Assembly: GCA_012845835.1 (NCBI GenBank)
Contig: JABAKD010000018.1
Location: 9,525,759-9,589,758, forward strand
Length of the DNA stretch: 64,000 nucleotides
From: Undaria pinnatifida
Lineage: Eukaryota > Sar > Phaeophyceae > Laminariales > Alariaceae
Direction of reading: 5' to 3'
Position numbers and translations under genes: made by a program. Below, piece after piece: positions 30,865 through 41,366 of the stretch; position 1 is the first letter of the stretch; each line of letters begins with the position of its first letter. The notes under the pieces were generated by a model, which saw only the letters and a program-made list of their open reading frames with translations, made no database searches and had not been told where the DNA came from.

Positions 30865-31500
30865 GTAATCAGCGGCTCAGTACAAACTATTGGCTATCCT
30901 TAACAGATTCAACTTGTGGGATTGGGGGCAACTTGATTCTTGAAACAGCAGAAATCCACCGCACAACGGCAGCAGTCAGCTGCAACGAGCAAGAAAGCAA
31001 CACACAACACAAATACCGCACCAATACGACATCTGCTTCCAGGTCGCCGACACAACACCAAGGAAGCTACCGCACGACACGCCCACCCGCCGACCAAGCC
31101 ATCCACCCACCAATCAACCTATCCACCACATGCTACAGCAGTATTGCAGCAACCTAATGGTTGGTTCGTACTCGAACTTCGCCAAGGCAGGCCGGTATAG
31201 CGAAGAGATCAAAATATTGTACCAAAGAAAATTACAGCTCTACCTCCCACAGGCACGAATGTAAACCCACGTACTAATTGACCCCTGTAAACCCACCCAA
31301 CCAGCAACCCACCCCGTCCATTCACCAAACACCTCAACCGCCACGTGGTACAGCAGCAAACAGAGGCGCTTGATCCGTACTCGACTCTTTATCTTGAAAA
31401 CACATTGGTACGTTGCATCTCCTGCGGAGTACAATAACGTTTTAGCCAAGGGAGTGGCGCAAGAACGAAACCCAAGCATCCAACATCTGACCGTCAGTGG
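30865..31500. other. no gene recognised
   Basis: CA-rich sequence with ACCCACCAATC-type words. The open frames are Thr/Pro/Gln-rich without splice or domain support. Confidence 0.35.
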
Positions 31501-31504
31501 GCAA

Positions 31505-31690
31505 ATGACCTAAAGTATAAATATCAACACTTACCATTATAGTGGACAAAAAATAGGACCCCTCACAATAAAAACTCACCCATAGAGTATTCTATAAGTA
31601 CCAACAACGGAGCTTGCAAAGATGAGTATTGACCTGAAATTCGTCGAACTCACGGCTGACGTCCTTGAAATATTTTTATAAAATAAGATG
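31505..31690 (+). repeat. R1 repeat copy
   Basis: CCTAAAGTATAAATATCAACACTTACC through GACGTCCTTGAAATA. It is the most complete R1 copy without an insertion. Confidence 0.75.
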
Positions 31691-31694
31691 TACC

Positions 31695-32245
31695 TGGTGG
31701 TAGTGAAAACTGTGTTCTTGTCCGCAGCTCGAGAAGCGGGGTGTGGGGAGGCGCCCTCCCGGGTACGGTTCGCTCTCTCCCCGTCGTGGCTGGTGGAGAA
31801 CCGTAAATAAGTGGTAATCCCATGAGTACGTGTCCAGCGCCAGTACTCGTACGATGTGGACTTTTTATACGGGCGACTCTAAATATACAGTAAAATTTGC
31901 GCAGTAAAAAATAAAAGGTCGAAAGGTGGATGTTCAACCGGCAAAAAAAACAAAATCAGCAGTTGTTCCGTGCGCCGTCCTTCTATCGTGTTTTTTTTTC
32001 ATTTTTTTCTTTGTTTCCTGTTTCGTATGGAAGCAGCATTTCTAGAATATGTACTCTTCGTGTCTTGTTGAGCCGATATTGAACTTCACGACGAGTGATA
32101 CACGCCAGGATGTGGCAATCATCCCCCTTCACCACCAGTTCGTCGCAGAGAGTGCGTGTGGAATGAGGAACTGTAGGGCTTCTCCGTCTCTGTAGGGCAT
32201 CTATTGTCGCTGAGGCAGAGAAGCTCTTTCTCATGGAGCATCAGC
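31695..32245. other. no gene recognised
   Basis: Mixed sequence, T-rich around 31,990-32,015. Short open frames only. Confidence 0.35.
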
Positions 32246-32249
32246 GCGT

Positions 32250-33400
32250 GTATCCACTGCTGTTTGCTATTTAGATTCAAAGAAAATTACGCTGGATTGT
32301 TTTGATCGTCGTCCGATCCAAAATCGTCCCCTCGTGGAGACGAAAAGCAACTCGCCTCCGCATAGCGAGGACTCGCCACGCGCACGTACATGATGTATCC
32401 TACTGCTGCTGCTGTGCGGCAACGTTGTACACGTAGCGTTGTGCTGTCCTCATGTTGTCTGGTCCCTGTCATCTTGTGGTGTGAGCAAAATCTCCGACCC
32501 ATAACATTATTATCCTCTCTGTTATGTACGTAAAAATACAGTGTATGTGGACGTAAATGTAAAGGTGGGGAGGTATCAAATTAGTAATTTTAAAAGGTTC
32601 CTATACTACCGCCAGTATTGACGCGATCTATTGACATGCAATGGAGATGCGCACGAAGCGGCGGCACAGGCGGAAATATGGAGTATGGTGGGGGTGACAA
32701 ATGGCACGCTCCGATCAAAACAATCAGCTTCTACAACAGCAGCCACCGCGCATACTGCTGATGCTAGGGGGCTGGACCGCTGGTGGGGCAGCAGGATCGT
32801 AGCGTGGTGCCAATTAGCGCCTATATCCACTGCTGTTTGCTTTTTAGAGTCAAGAAAATCACGCTGGATTGTTTGATCGTCGTCCGATCTAAATCGTCTC
32901 CTCGTGGAGACGAAAGAAACTCGCCTCAGCATAGAGAGGACTTGCCACGCGCATGCTGCATGATGTGTCCCACTACTGCTGCTATGCGGTAGGTTGTACA
33001 CGTAGCGTTGTGCCGTCCTCATGTTTGGTACCTGCTCATCTGTGGCATGATGAGAAAACATCTCCGACACAAAACAATACCCCTCTGGTACATATGTAGT
33101 ACGGGAAAATATGCCTCTTTGAACGCAAATGTACGGATGGGATTTGTATATTAATTACAATCAAAGATAGTATCTATATTACGGACCTAAATGCCGCGAT
33201 CTATGTACATGCAATTCAATGGAGATGCGCCGAAGCGGCAGCACACCAGAAAGATGGGGTATATGGTGGGGTGACAAACGCCACGCTCTGATCAAAGAAT
33301 CAGCTACTACAACAGCAGCAGCACGCGCACTAGAGTTGCAGGCTGCTGCTGCTAGGGGGGCTGGATTGCTGCTGGGCGGCAGGATCGTAGCGTGGTGCTC
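32250..33400. repeat. tandem duplication, two ~570-bp units
   Basis: TATCCACTGCTGTTTGCT, GATCGTCGTCCGATC, GTGGAGACGAAA, TTGTACACGTAGCGTTGTG, ATGGAGATGCGC and CAGGATCGTAGCGTGGTGC appear in the same order in 32,255-32,811 and 32,824-33,398. A minus-strand frame of 154 codons spans the junction, but its sequence is not conserved as protein between units. Confidence 0.75.
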
Positions 33401-33404
33401 TGTG

Positions 33405-33895
33405 CAAAAAGAGGGACTGAAACGGTACCCTCTACGAGGAGAAAGGCCCGGTTTGCATTCAAACCTCACGTACGTACGCGGGGGATAGGGGATGCAGAAA
33501 CCAATCCACGGGATGTTGCGGAAACCGGGGATTTGCCTTATATGTGCCCCAGGCCAAGAAGTTTTAAAAGGCTTGCCACGCGCGACACACTGCACGGATC
33601 GCGCCCAAACCTCGGCACCGTGAGCCCGAACGGTCGAATTGTGCCCACCCCACCCGACGTTTGGGACAAAGGTGCGAGCACGAGAGAGTTGTCCGAGGAA
33701 AAAAAATCACAATTATACATACACATGTTACAAGTACCACAACGCAGCTTGCAAAGATGGTATTGACCTGAAAATCGTCGAACTCACGGCTGACGTCCTT
33801 GAATATTTTTTATAAAATACACAGGTATTTTTTGTGTTTGATGTGGCAGGCAGGTGGCGAGGTGGTGTGTGTGTTTGGGGGTGGGTTTGAGTTTT
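33405..33895. other. flank of U2 with partial R1 copy
   Basis: A 5'-truncated R1 copy lies at 33,715-33,815 (AAGTACCACAACGCAGCTTGC to GACGTCCTTGAA). The rest is unassigned. It is the 3' flank of the U2 gene. Confidence 0.5.
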
Positions 33896-33917
33896 GGTTG
33901 TTTGTCCCCGAGGGGAC

Positions 33918-34095
33918 GGACCTCACAAGGCGGTAGTGAAATGCCGAGGAAATCCAGCCGGAACACTGCAAGCAGCGCTAAACCCGGCAATTTCAAAAAC
34001 AGGTGTGAAAATGACACTCGATGAGTGTCAATCAGTTTTCACACTGATTAGAACAGATACTACACATGATCTTAGCCAAAAGGCCGAGAAGGTAT
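33918..34095 (-). ncRNA. U2: U2 spliceosomal snRNA
   Basis: The minus strand begins ATACCTTCTCGGCCTTTTGG and continues with GCTAAGATCA and TGTGTAGTATCTGTTC, carrying the GUAGUA branch-site-recognition sequence (34,054-34,066). A stem IIa (ATCAG...CTGAT) and a stem IIb (GACACTC-ATC-GAGTGTC) follow. Next is an Sm-like GTTTTTGAA (33,991-34,001), a stem III closed by GCCGG/CCGGC, and a stem IV loop GGCATTTCACTACCGCC, which is the conserved U2B''-type loop. At about 178 nt it fits the family. All core elements are intact, so I take it as a functional gene in the U2 snRNP of the spliceosome. The 3' end is approximate; a GTCCCC/GGGGAC hairpin follows immediately (33,904-33,917). The upstream flank ends AAGC before ATAC, as at U1. 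Confidence 0.95.
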
Positions 34096-34309
34096 GCTTC
34101 AGAATGACTCGATTTGCCGCACATCAATAATCCAGGTACCGTCAGCCGGAGATGAAGACTGCGCGAACCAGTAACCAATGGAACATATGTTGTCCTGTTT
34201 CCTTCACTTTACCTTTCCACAGCAAGCAAGTCAACCATCTCGTGAGCGGTCTTTCTTACGCCGAACCTGTATAAATGGGCTACGAGCGAGTACGAATATA
34301 AAATTCCAT

Positions 34310-34445
34310 AGCCACTACTCGTAGAGGTCTTCTGGACAAGCCGTGGCCACGCGTGTCTTCCTTCCCCCCCCCTCGTACTGCTGTTGGCCTTCATTTTCAA
34401 TGCCCGTATGATACGATGGGCCAGCATGCCCAATATACTCGTACC
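34310..34445 (-). repeat. SINE body fragment, minus strand
   Basis: CTTCTGGACAAGCCGTGGCCACG, GTCTTCC-TCCCCCCCC and GCCTTCATTTTCAATGC match the inverted body of the 14.57-kb SINE. The head is missing. Confidence 0.55.
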
Positions 34446-34603
34446 TGGAAAACAAAGTGCTACAAAAATGGGGAAAACCATTGCCAAACGTACACCGGTC
34501 ATAACCTGCCACGTCGCAACCCGGGACATAACAATACGGCAATACTCGTATACTTGGTACGGGCGTCCACATGGTTTTTCGTTCGGCTATGTATGTATAT
34601 AGA

Positions 34604-34672
34604 CTGGAGCCTGTCCTGTGACCACGGACTTGATTATGCGAGTTAATGTGAGAACAACAACAATAAGTGCTT
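34604..34672 (+). repeat. short hairpin repeat with (CAA)n tail, copy 2 (5'-truncated)
   Basis: GACTGGAGCCTGTCCTGTGACC through GTTAATGTGAGAACAACAACAA. It lacks the TTTTTCC-GGTATTCCTC start seen in other copies, as expected of 5' truncation. Confidence 0.7.
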
Positions 34673-34771
34673 TGACGTGTTGTGTGGGGTGTTGGGGATG
34701 ATAGATGCTGGGTGAAGGCTACATATTAACTATTATCAACGTATTTTTTTGTTTTTGATGGTGTTGTGAGT

Positions 34772-34944
34772 TGGGAGGGCCGCAAGCGACACCTCCCCGG
34801 AAAAAAAATTATGCGGTAGAGATACCCCCGAAGGAATATTCTCCAGGGATTACAGCACTCCAGGGTCTAGCCCAGTGCAAGAGCCTGCTCCCCCTGGGGT
34901 CACCAGTCATATTGACCACTGGCAAGCCCCCGCCAGGTAAGTAT
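34772..34944 (-). ncRNA. U1: U1 spliceosomal snRNA
   Basis: The minus strand starts with ATACTTACCTGGCGGGGGC, whose ACTTACCTG pairs with 5' splice sites. A stem-loop CCAGT...ACTGG stands at the SL1 position. SL2 is closed by CCAGGG/CCCTGG and carries a TTGCAC loop like the U1A-binding loop. SL3 follows. A GCATAATTTTTTTT Sm site (34,801-34,814) comes next, then a 3' stem GGGAGG...CCTCCC. At about 173 nt it is near the usual 160-170. All key elements are intact, and it is likely functional in 5' splice site recognition. It lies 0.68 kb from U2 on the same strand. Confidence 0.95.
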
Positions 34945-34949
34945 GCTTG

Positions 34950-35510
34950 ATGCAGACAGATATTTCTGGTATGAATATCTCTATTGCGGTACGGCTGCTA
35001 CTTCCATCGCACAAGCGACAACAAAATGTAAGTAACGGTTCAACCTGCACTATACCATGGTACGATCAACAGGAGCAGACAGCAGTAAAAAGGATCGGAC
35101 ACCATCATCGTAACGCACTCCCGTGTACTGGCGGGTTAACACTCGCTACACTTCCCTGCTGGCGAGTCCACCTACTGCCTAAGGCAACTCATACGCACGT
35201 ATTATTGTCCTCGGTTCGTTTTCTATTTCTCTCGCTCTTTCTTTTCTTTCCTCCTTAATACTTCAGTATTACTGAATTTCCTTTTTTTGTGCTCCTCGGA
35301 ATTGTTTCATTGGTTGGTTTTCTCATGTGGCTATGCGGTATAGTCGGTTTTCAGATGCGAGTCTTTAATCGGATGTACCAGCAGTATGTATGGTCCTGGG
35401 CACATTCGTAGGCTGAATCTCCAACGATTTTATTTTTTTTGTTTTGGCGGATGGATGGCATGAATAGCTTCGGCTGCTGCTGTATGATATACGTGTCCAC
35501 TTTTGATATG
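34950..35510. other. 5' flank of U1; no other gene recognised
   Basis: The 100 bp upstream of U1 (34,945-35,045) should hold its promoter, but I see no element that I can name. The remainder is T-rich with no coding-like frame. Confidence 0.4.
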
Positions 35511-35548
35511 CTTTTGTTTTTTCCCTGGGGTATTCTTCCACTCCAGAG

Positions 35549-36275
35549 CAAGAGATGTCGGTTGACGGTCAAGTGTCAAGTTTGTCAAGCTGTCAAGGCT
35601 GTCTGTCAAGGCATTTGGCGTTGTCAAGCCAAAACATCCCCTATCCCCGGTATACAAACGCCTCCAGAACTCATGTGGAAACCCCTCCTTTTTGAAAAGC
35701 GCACGCGCGCGCAGCGCTGCGAGCAAGCTTGCCACCCACGCACAGTTTTCTTTTTTCCAAGTAGGAGAAGCTATCGACGGCGAAGATGGATATACTGCTG
35801 TCTCCATCAAATATAAAACATCAATGCATTCATGCATCTAGTTTCTCCGAGTATCCAGTATACTTGTATACTTCATACTTCACTACTTCACAGCTTCCCA
35901 GCAGTATTTAGTTCAAGTTCGCAGGTCGCAGCAGTAGTTCACAGCAGTTCACCGTTCACACGTTCACACTCACATGCTCCTGTGCCCTATACACTATACA
36001 CATACACATACATACATAATACATACACTTACGCGTACGTGAGGTGCGCGGTGCGTGGTGCGTGGGGCACAAAAAGAAGGCACAAACGCCTGTTTGCATG
36101 CATACGTATGGAAAAATCTCAGTTTTCAGTGGTTTTGTATGGCTTTCCCAAAAACGGGGATATTCCTATATGTCCCCTGTTTTTCGCTTGTCAAGGCTGT
36201 CAGGCTGTCTGTCAAGGCGTTTGGTGGATTGTGTGTCTGTCAAGGAGTCCAACGTCTGACAACCGACACTCCACG
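35549..36275. mobile_element. non-autonomous hAT-like transposon, 727 bp
   Basis: An 8-bp target duplication CTCCAGAG flanks it (35,541-35,548; 36,276-36,283). The ends CAAGAGATGTCGG and CGTGGAGTGTCGG (minus strand) are imperfect inverted repeats of the 29.67-kb element type. Both elements share subterminal GTCAAGGCTGTCTGTCAAGG-like repeats and the AACATCCCCTATCCCCGG block. It splits a short hairpin repeat (CTCCAGAG|TGACAGGGG), so the empty site is known from the other copies. No transposase is encoded. Confidence 0.8.
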
Positions 36276-36283
36276 CTCCAGAG

Positions 36284-36475
36284 TGACAGGGGCCTGTCCT
36301 GTGACCACGGACTTGATTTATGCGAGTTAATGCACATGTGATAAAACAACACACCAGACACCGCTATTGTGACTGCTTCTGGGGGGGGGGGGGGGGGGGT
36401 AGAGGGGAGGTACTTATGATGTTTATCTTGGGTCCTCCGACGGGGGGGGGGGGGGGGGGGGGCGTACTCATTGTT
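36284..36475. repeat. hairpin-repeat remainder and two long G runs
   Basis: The 3' half of the interrupted hairpin repeat runs to about 36,350. G runs of 18-21 bases follow at 36,381-36,399 and 36,442-36,462. The second abuts the LINE 3' end, i.e. a C run on the LINE's own strand. Confidence 0.7.
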
Positions 36476-37119
36476 TGCTTGCCTCAGTCATTTAACCATT
36501 GACCACGCATCCCTTTCGAGGTGGAGTGCCGTTCCTACTCCTAATAGAGGACACCTCCAACATTTGGGCGCTCATCACGCTTCTTCCATATATTACGTAG
36601 AAGCTGCTTGCTGATCCATCCCCTTCCTGTTGTCACCGTCTGCGTCCGCCATCTATCTCCTAGGATAGCGATCGTTTTCTGCCTACTCTCTAGTCTACCA
36701 AACTCTTCCATATCACATACGTCAAATTTTGTCATCTCCTCTAACGCATCCCGTCCTCCTCGTATATTTCACATTCACCTACTACGTGAGTCCTATTCTC
36801 TATTGCTGTTACACACGGGCACATATTTGTGGCCACGTCCTCCTCCTCCGGACTACTCGTATAGTCTATATATCTTTCTTCTTCTGGTACGGTCCAGGTT
36901 CCCTACACGAAATCGCAGTTTCAGCTTTTTCGCGTAGTCCATTGGGGCCCGTGCAGATACGTTTTTCTTCCAATATCTTCCCTCAACCACCCCGCACATC
37001 TCCAAGTAATTCTCTCCTCATTCACCTTATTTCTTAGCGCTAGCCTTTCCCTTTCTTCTATTATTTATGTTGCTTCTTTCTGTCTTGTACCCTCTATAGA
37101 CAGTAACCTCTTCTTGGTC
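36463..37119 (-). pseudogene. LINE 3'-end fragment, minus strand
   Basis: The reverse complement of this segment matches 23,402-24,054 of the plus-strand LINE. It includes the CCHC-type region, the ATGGCGGACGCAGACGG block, and the terminal GTCAATGGTTAAATGACTG and CAAACAATGAGTACG. The copies are diverged by many substitutions. It stops at TTCTTGGTCT (37,120), where the 6.1-kb inverted-repeat structure begins. Confidence 0.85.
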
Positions 37120-38234
37120 TTTAGTGTGCTTTAAGCCCCCTCCCCGTCGGGGGAAAAATTAACAAAAAAAAGGGCGAGCTGGAATAAGATGGGATAACGT
37201 ACAAGTCGTCGAGAAAACATGGAAGGATTTAGGGGGGAGACTATTCAGGTATAGTCGTTACACCCTTGACAGGTGGTCGCACAGGCGGGCACAGGCAGCA
37301 GCATGCTGCCATGCTGGTGTTGGACAAAGATGATCCACAGATGATAAAAACACCCAGAAGAGTGATGTTTTGTAGAAGGGCCGCTTGTTGGGCAATCAAA
37401 GTTAGAGAACAATAGACATCTGAGTCTAGAGGTGGTGGTGAGAGGGAGTGAGAGAGGGTGGGGCACGCCCACGCTCTCTCTCGTAGCTACTCAGACCCTG
37501 ATCATTCGTTTGCTACAACAATAGTACTTGAAGGACCCCGTGTACAAAAACAAACAAACAGCAACGAAACACAACTCGTCGGGGTCCTCGTAGTTACGCC
37601 GCACCTTAGTCGAACCGTAACGTAACGCACCGTGTTTTTCCATTGCTGCCTACAACATCACCGATGCTACTGTTGTGCTCAGCTACTGCAACACGCTATT
37701 GGCAGAACCAGTGCTACCTACGTTGGCCGACGAATAGCGGTTAGCCGATCCCAGTTCTGGCCGGTTGTAGCTCGGGTAAACTTGCTTCTTGACTCGTCGC
37801 GATCCCGAAGCTACCGAGTGGTACTTCGTTACGTATCGTGACTGCTGCTCCCTGTTTACAGCAGTATTACAGTAGTGCTACGTACTGCTTCCCTCGGCTA
37901 CAGCTACCTGCTCTCCTTTGCTATAGCAGTACTGGTGCTAACTACTGCTGCCCCAGGCAACAGCAGTGGCGCGATGAACATTAACCAGAGATTTAGGTGT
38001 TCACGCCCTAATATCTTCAACACTCCCCCTTAATGGAAATCGCACTGCTGTGGACACTGAAGCACCAACTAATGTTAACCCTGTCGATTGTCGATACTTG
38101 TTTTAAATGTCTACGAAGTCAAGTAAGCGAAAGCAAACTTCTAAATTATACTGGCTGTAGCTCCAACATCTTCCCGGTCATCAACTAAACGCCGTCGTAA
38201 CTAGGGCTCTGCCCGGTAATCAAACGATCATGGA
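37120..38234. repeat. left inverted arm
   Basis: The outer end is TTTAGTGTGCTTTAAGCCCC and the inner end is TCAAACGATCATGGA. It differs from the right arm by single-base changes such as GTCGGGGTCC against GTCGGGATCC, so the duplication is recent. Confidence 0.85.
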
Positions 38235-38409
38235 GGTTATGAGCCTCGGTCTACAGCAAGGTGCACACATCTAAGGATTTTCAAGACGGCGTCCACGAGG
38301 GATCCTAACTGAGAGCTGGCCTGGACAAGGATTGAAATCGAAAAAAAAACAAAACAAAACAAAAAAACAAGTGAGTTTACGTCAACACTGCACGACTACG
38401 TACGAGCAC

Positions 38410-38760
38410 GAGTACGAGTAAGGCATCTGCAAATCAGTGCACTGCACGTCAGGATAGCAACACATAGCGCGTCGGTTCACTCTGTCGGGGCGTGCGTGTG
38501 GTTGCGCTTGCGATTTTACCAGGTCGAGTGTCACAGTATCTGGTGACAACAGTTTACTCGGGCTGGTAGGAACTGCACTACATCAAAACGTCGGCTCGTC
38601 ATCGTCAGGATAGCAGTGCATAGCGCGTCGATTCATACTGTGTCGGGGCGTGTGTGTGGTTGCGTTTGCGATCCTATCGGGTCGAGTGATAAAACATCTG
38701 GTAACAACAGGTGGCTCGGGGCGATAGAAATTGCACTACATCCAAACGTCCGCTACTAAC
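38410..38760. repeat. ~165-bp tandem duplication inside the element
   Basis: GTCAGGATAGCA, CATAGCGCGTCG, GTCGGGGCGTG, GTGTGGTTGCG, GGTCGAGTG, ACATCTGGTAACAACAG and TTGCACTACATC recur in the same order at 38,451-38,605 and 38,604-38,755, at about 85% identity by eye. This could be leader sequence downstream of a lost 5' LTR. Confidence 0.7.
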
Positions 38761-38845
38761 AACTGCAGCGACAGACCGCGAAAGGCGTAATTGCGGCTAA
38801 CGCCAACACCAACTGTAGCAAAGGAAAATACCTAGAGAAGGCTAA

Positions 38846-39360
38846 TCACCAGTTGAAGGCGAATTTGAAAATAAACCCGCAATATACTGCTGCGGTAAAC
38901 GAAGAGAGTCAAAGCTAATCACAGCTGAAGGCGAATTCGAGAACAAAACCCGCAATGTACTGTCGCGGTAAAGAAGAGAGTCCACGCTCATCACAGTGGG
39001 AGGCGAATTCGATAACAAATCCGTAACAGACTGTTGCGGTAAAAGAAGAGAGCCCAAGCTAATCACAGTGGGAGGCGAATTCGGAAGCAAACCCGTAATA
39101 TACTGCTGCGGTAAAAGAAGAGAGTCCAAGCTAATCACAGTGGGAGGCGAATTCGAAAATAAACCCGTAACAGACTGTTGCGGTAAAAGAAGAGAGCCCA
39201 AGCTAATCACAGTGGGAGGCGAATTCGGAAGCAAACCCGTACTACTATACTGTTGCGGTAAAGAAGAGAGTCCAAGCTGATCACAGTGGGAGGCGAATTC
39301 GAAAATAAATCCGTAATATACTGTTGCGGTAAAAGAAGAAAGCGAAAATATACCCGCAAC
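38846..39360. repeat. ~72-bp VNTR, about 7 units, open on both strands
   Basis: CTAATCACAGTGGGAGGCGAATTCG followed by AACCCGTAA-A-ACTG-TGCGGTAA and AGAAGAGAG repeats every 69-75 bp. As 72 is 24 codons, frames on both strands stay open (a Cys-containing 24-residue repeat on plus, a Pro/Ser/Leu repeat on minus). It ends 80 bp before the gag-like start. Confidence 0.85.
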
Positions 39361-39436
39361 ATAATACCGTTGCGGTGTAAAAAAAAAAAAAAGAAGAAAA
39401 AAAAAAAGAAAGAAGTAACAACAACCAAAAGGAGGA

Positions 39437-39850
39437 TGGAAAACTCCAGCGAAGTAAGGTTGGTAGCCAAAACGCCTCCCTCGTTCGATGGGGAGAACGA
39501 GCGCGCATACCGCGGCTGGGAGGTACGGGTCCAGGTCCACTTCAGCGAATCGACCTCTCCTGTCCACAACATACTCACGGGACAGGAAGAGCACATCTCG
39601 GCAGTCGGCAGCAACCTGGTTCGAGTGGCATCGCAGCAACACCAACGCTTACATTGCCCTCTTACTATCTACGAACGGGGGAGATACAGCTGCGACGCTG
39701 GCGCTGTTTCGCTTGACCCCCGACGACTGAAAAGCCGTTCGAAGGGGGAGAAAAGGATGAAATTTCGAACACCTTTCCAGACGTCATGCAGCTAACTACC
39801 GGAGGCGGTCCATTGGAGAGCAGCGTCGACAAGGGGATCGGAGCCTGGAA
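39437..39850 (+). pseudogene. gag-like fragment of an LTR retrotransposon, frameshifted
   Basis: From ATG at 39,437 the frame carries KTPPSFDGENERAYRGWEVR, resembling the start of Copia-type Gag. The continuation lies in another frame with NAYIALLLSTNGGDTAATLA and FRLTPDDG, a typical Gag helical segment. At least one frameshift near 39.55 kb separates them. Gag would form the retrotransposon particle. No protease, integrase, RT or RNase H follows. Confidence 0.6.
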
Positions 39851-40025
39851 CAGCTCTACAGCCTAGGTACATGTTCTTCAGCGGGAACTACTACTGCTGA
39901 GATTACCGCAACTACTCCGCGTTTTACGTATACTACTACTCGATCAAGACACGGAGCAAGCGTCGTCGTCACCACCACCATCATCATCATCGTCATCATC
40001 GGCATCATTGTCATCACACACCGAG

Positions 40026-40250
40026 TGTACAGCAACGACTGGTACAGCAACGACTGGTACAGCAACGACTGGTACAGCAACGGTTGGTACAGCAACGACT
40101 GGCACAGCAACGACTGGTACAACAGCGACTGGTACAGCAACGACTGGTACACCAACAACTCGTACAGCAACGACTGGTACACCAACGACTGGTTTGGTAC
40201 AGCAACGACTCGTACGGCAAGGGCCGGAATACAGCAACGACTGGTACTAC
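40026..40250. repeat. 15-bp VNTR, about 14 units
   Basis: AGCAACGACTGGTAC units are nearly perfect, with variants (AACAGCGACTGGTAC, ACCAACAACTCGTAC). All frames stay open because 15 is a multiple of three. It lies between the gag-like part and the 40.5-kb open segment. Confidence 0.9.
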
Positions 40251-40501
40251 AACAACGCCTACTCCTACAGCATCGTCTACTACTACTATAGCACCGACAG
40301 GTACAGCAACGCCTACTACAGCAGTGACGTCTCCCGAAGAGACTACTACACACCGTACAGCAAGCAGAGGCAACTACTACGTACAGCAGCGAATACAACA
40401 GGACTAGCGGCAGCTACTTCATCCGTTTCATCAGCTATTTCAGCTTCTTCGTCTGCCTTACAGGTTCTACCACTACCGACTACACATCGCACATCAACGT
40501 C

Positions 40502-40657
40502 AACAACGACGCGGCGTACGGCCACACAACTCCCATTGTGGAACCCCGCAACCCGGTGATGGACGAGATCCTGATAAAAATCCGTGGAATAACTCAAGCG
40601 GATGTGCTGACCAAAGAAGAAACGCCAGGAGCACCGGCAGACAACGTCGGCGGGTAG
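40502..40657 (+). pseudogene. possible C-terminal gag-like segment
   Basis: The plus frame reads AAYGHTTPIVEPRNPVMDEI and KIRGITQADVLTKEE before a stop. It is protein-like and lies downstream of the gag start in the same orientation. No zinc knuckle is seen. Assignment to Gag is by position only. Confidence 0.3.
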
Positions 40658-41099
40658 GAATCAGCGACAGCCGACGGCGGCGGATCTCAGCCGGCAGCAG
40701 GTGGTAGAAGCGGGCAGAAAGGGAGACCCGCTGGAAGGATGGCCTCCAACTCAGGGGGAGCGGCACCTCAGGACCAGGTGGCACCAATAGTAACAAGAAT
40801 CGGGAGCAGGGCTACTTCAGCGATAATAACGACTGTCGTCATCACCCAGGAGGACTACACTTCCCGGAGACTGCTCGTGAAGAACGGCATGCATGACTGC
40901 ACGGCGTTGGAGACGCCAGAATACGGAGAGGAGTTGGCCCTGATGCAACTGGGGTATCAACCCGGACGACGGGAAACACCTTCATCACAACACCATCAAC
41001 ATTGAAAGGGGTTGTCTAGACACTGCACGGAGAGGCTTTTAGCGAAGCAACAGGCACGAAAAAATCGTTTTCCCACAGGCACTCATGACTGGTAGCTGA

Positions 41100-41340
41100 T
41101 CAGTGATTTCGTACATTAGCGCAGGTTGCAACAAGTGCTGATGGTCGTTAGCCGTGATCAGCTCTTTAGTCAAGTTGTTACTGCTCCCAACAAGTACTGA
41201 TTGATGATTGTTAGCCAAGATCGGTCTACTCTAGTCAAGTTTATATCGCTTGCAACAAGTGCTGGTGCGTGTTAGTCATGATTGACACTTCAGTCAGGCT
41301 TCAATCGGTTCTACCAATACTGGTTATCATTTTGCTTGGC
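41100..41340. repeat. ~65-bp degenerate tandem repeat
   Basis: CAACAAGTGCTGAT-GT-GTTAG or CAACAAGTACTGATTG units with AGTCAAGTT recur about four times. A polypurine-like TTGAGGGGGGGG and TGTGTTAAGTGTAGG follow at 41,367-41,392. Confidence 0.6.
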
Positions 41341-41366
41341 GAGAAAATTTGTTTGCATTTCCATTG

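Noticed and set aside
32606-33070. 154-codon minus-strand frame
   Set aside because: It spans the junction of two tandem units and is not conserved as protein between them.
33903-33917. U6 5' hairpin next to U2
   Set aside because: GTCCCC/GGGGAC resembles the U6 cap hairpin, but no ACAGAGA or AGCATGG-like core follows on either strand.
33894-34130. 78-codon plus-strand frame
   Set aside because: It is antisense to the intact U2 snRNA and has no protein features.
38842-39645. 267-codon minus-strand frame
   Set aside because: It is the antisense reading of the 72-bp VNTR and of the gag-like region; the period of 24 codons keeps it open automatically.
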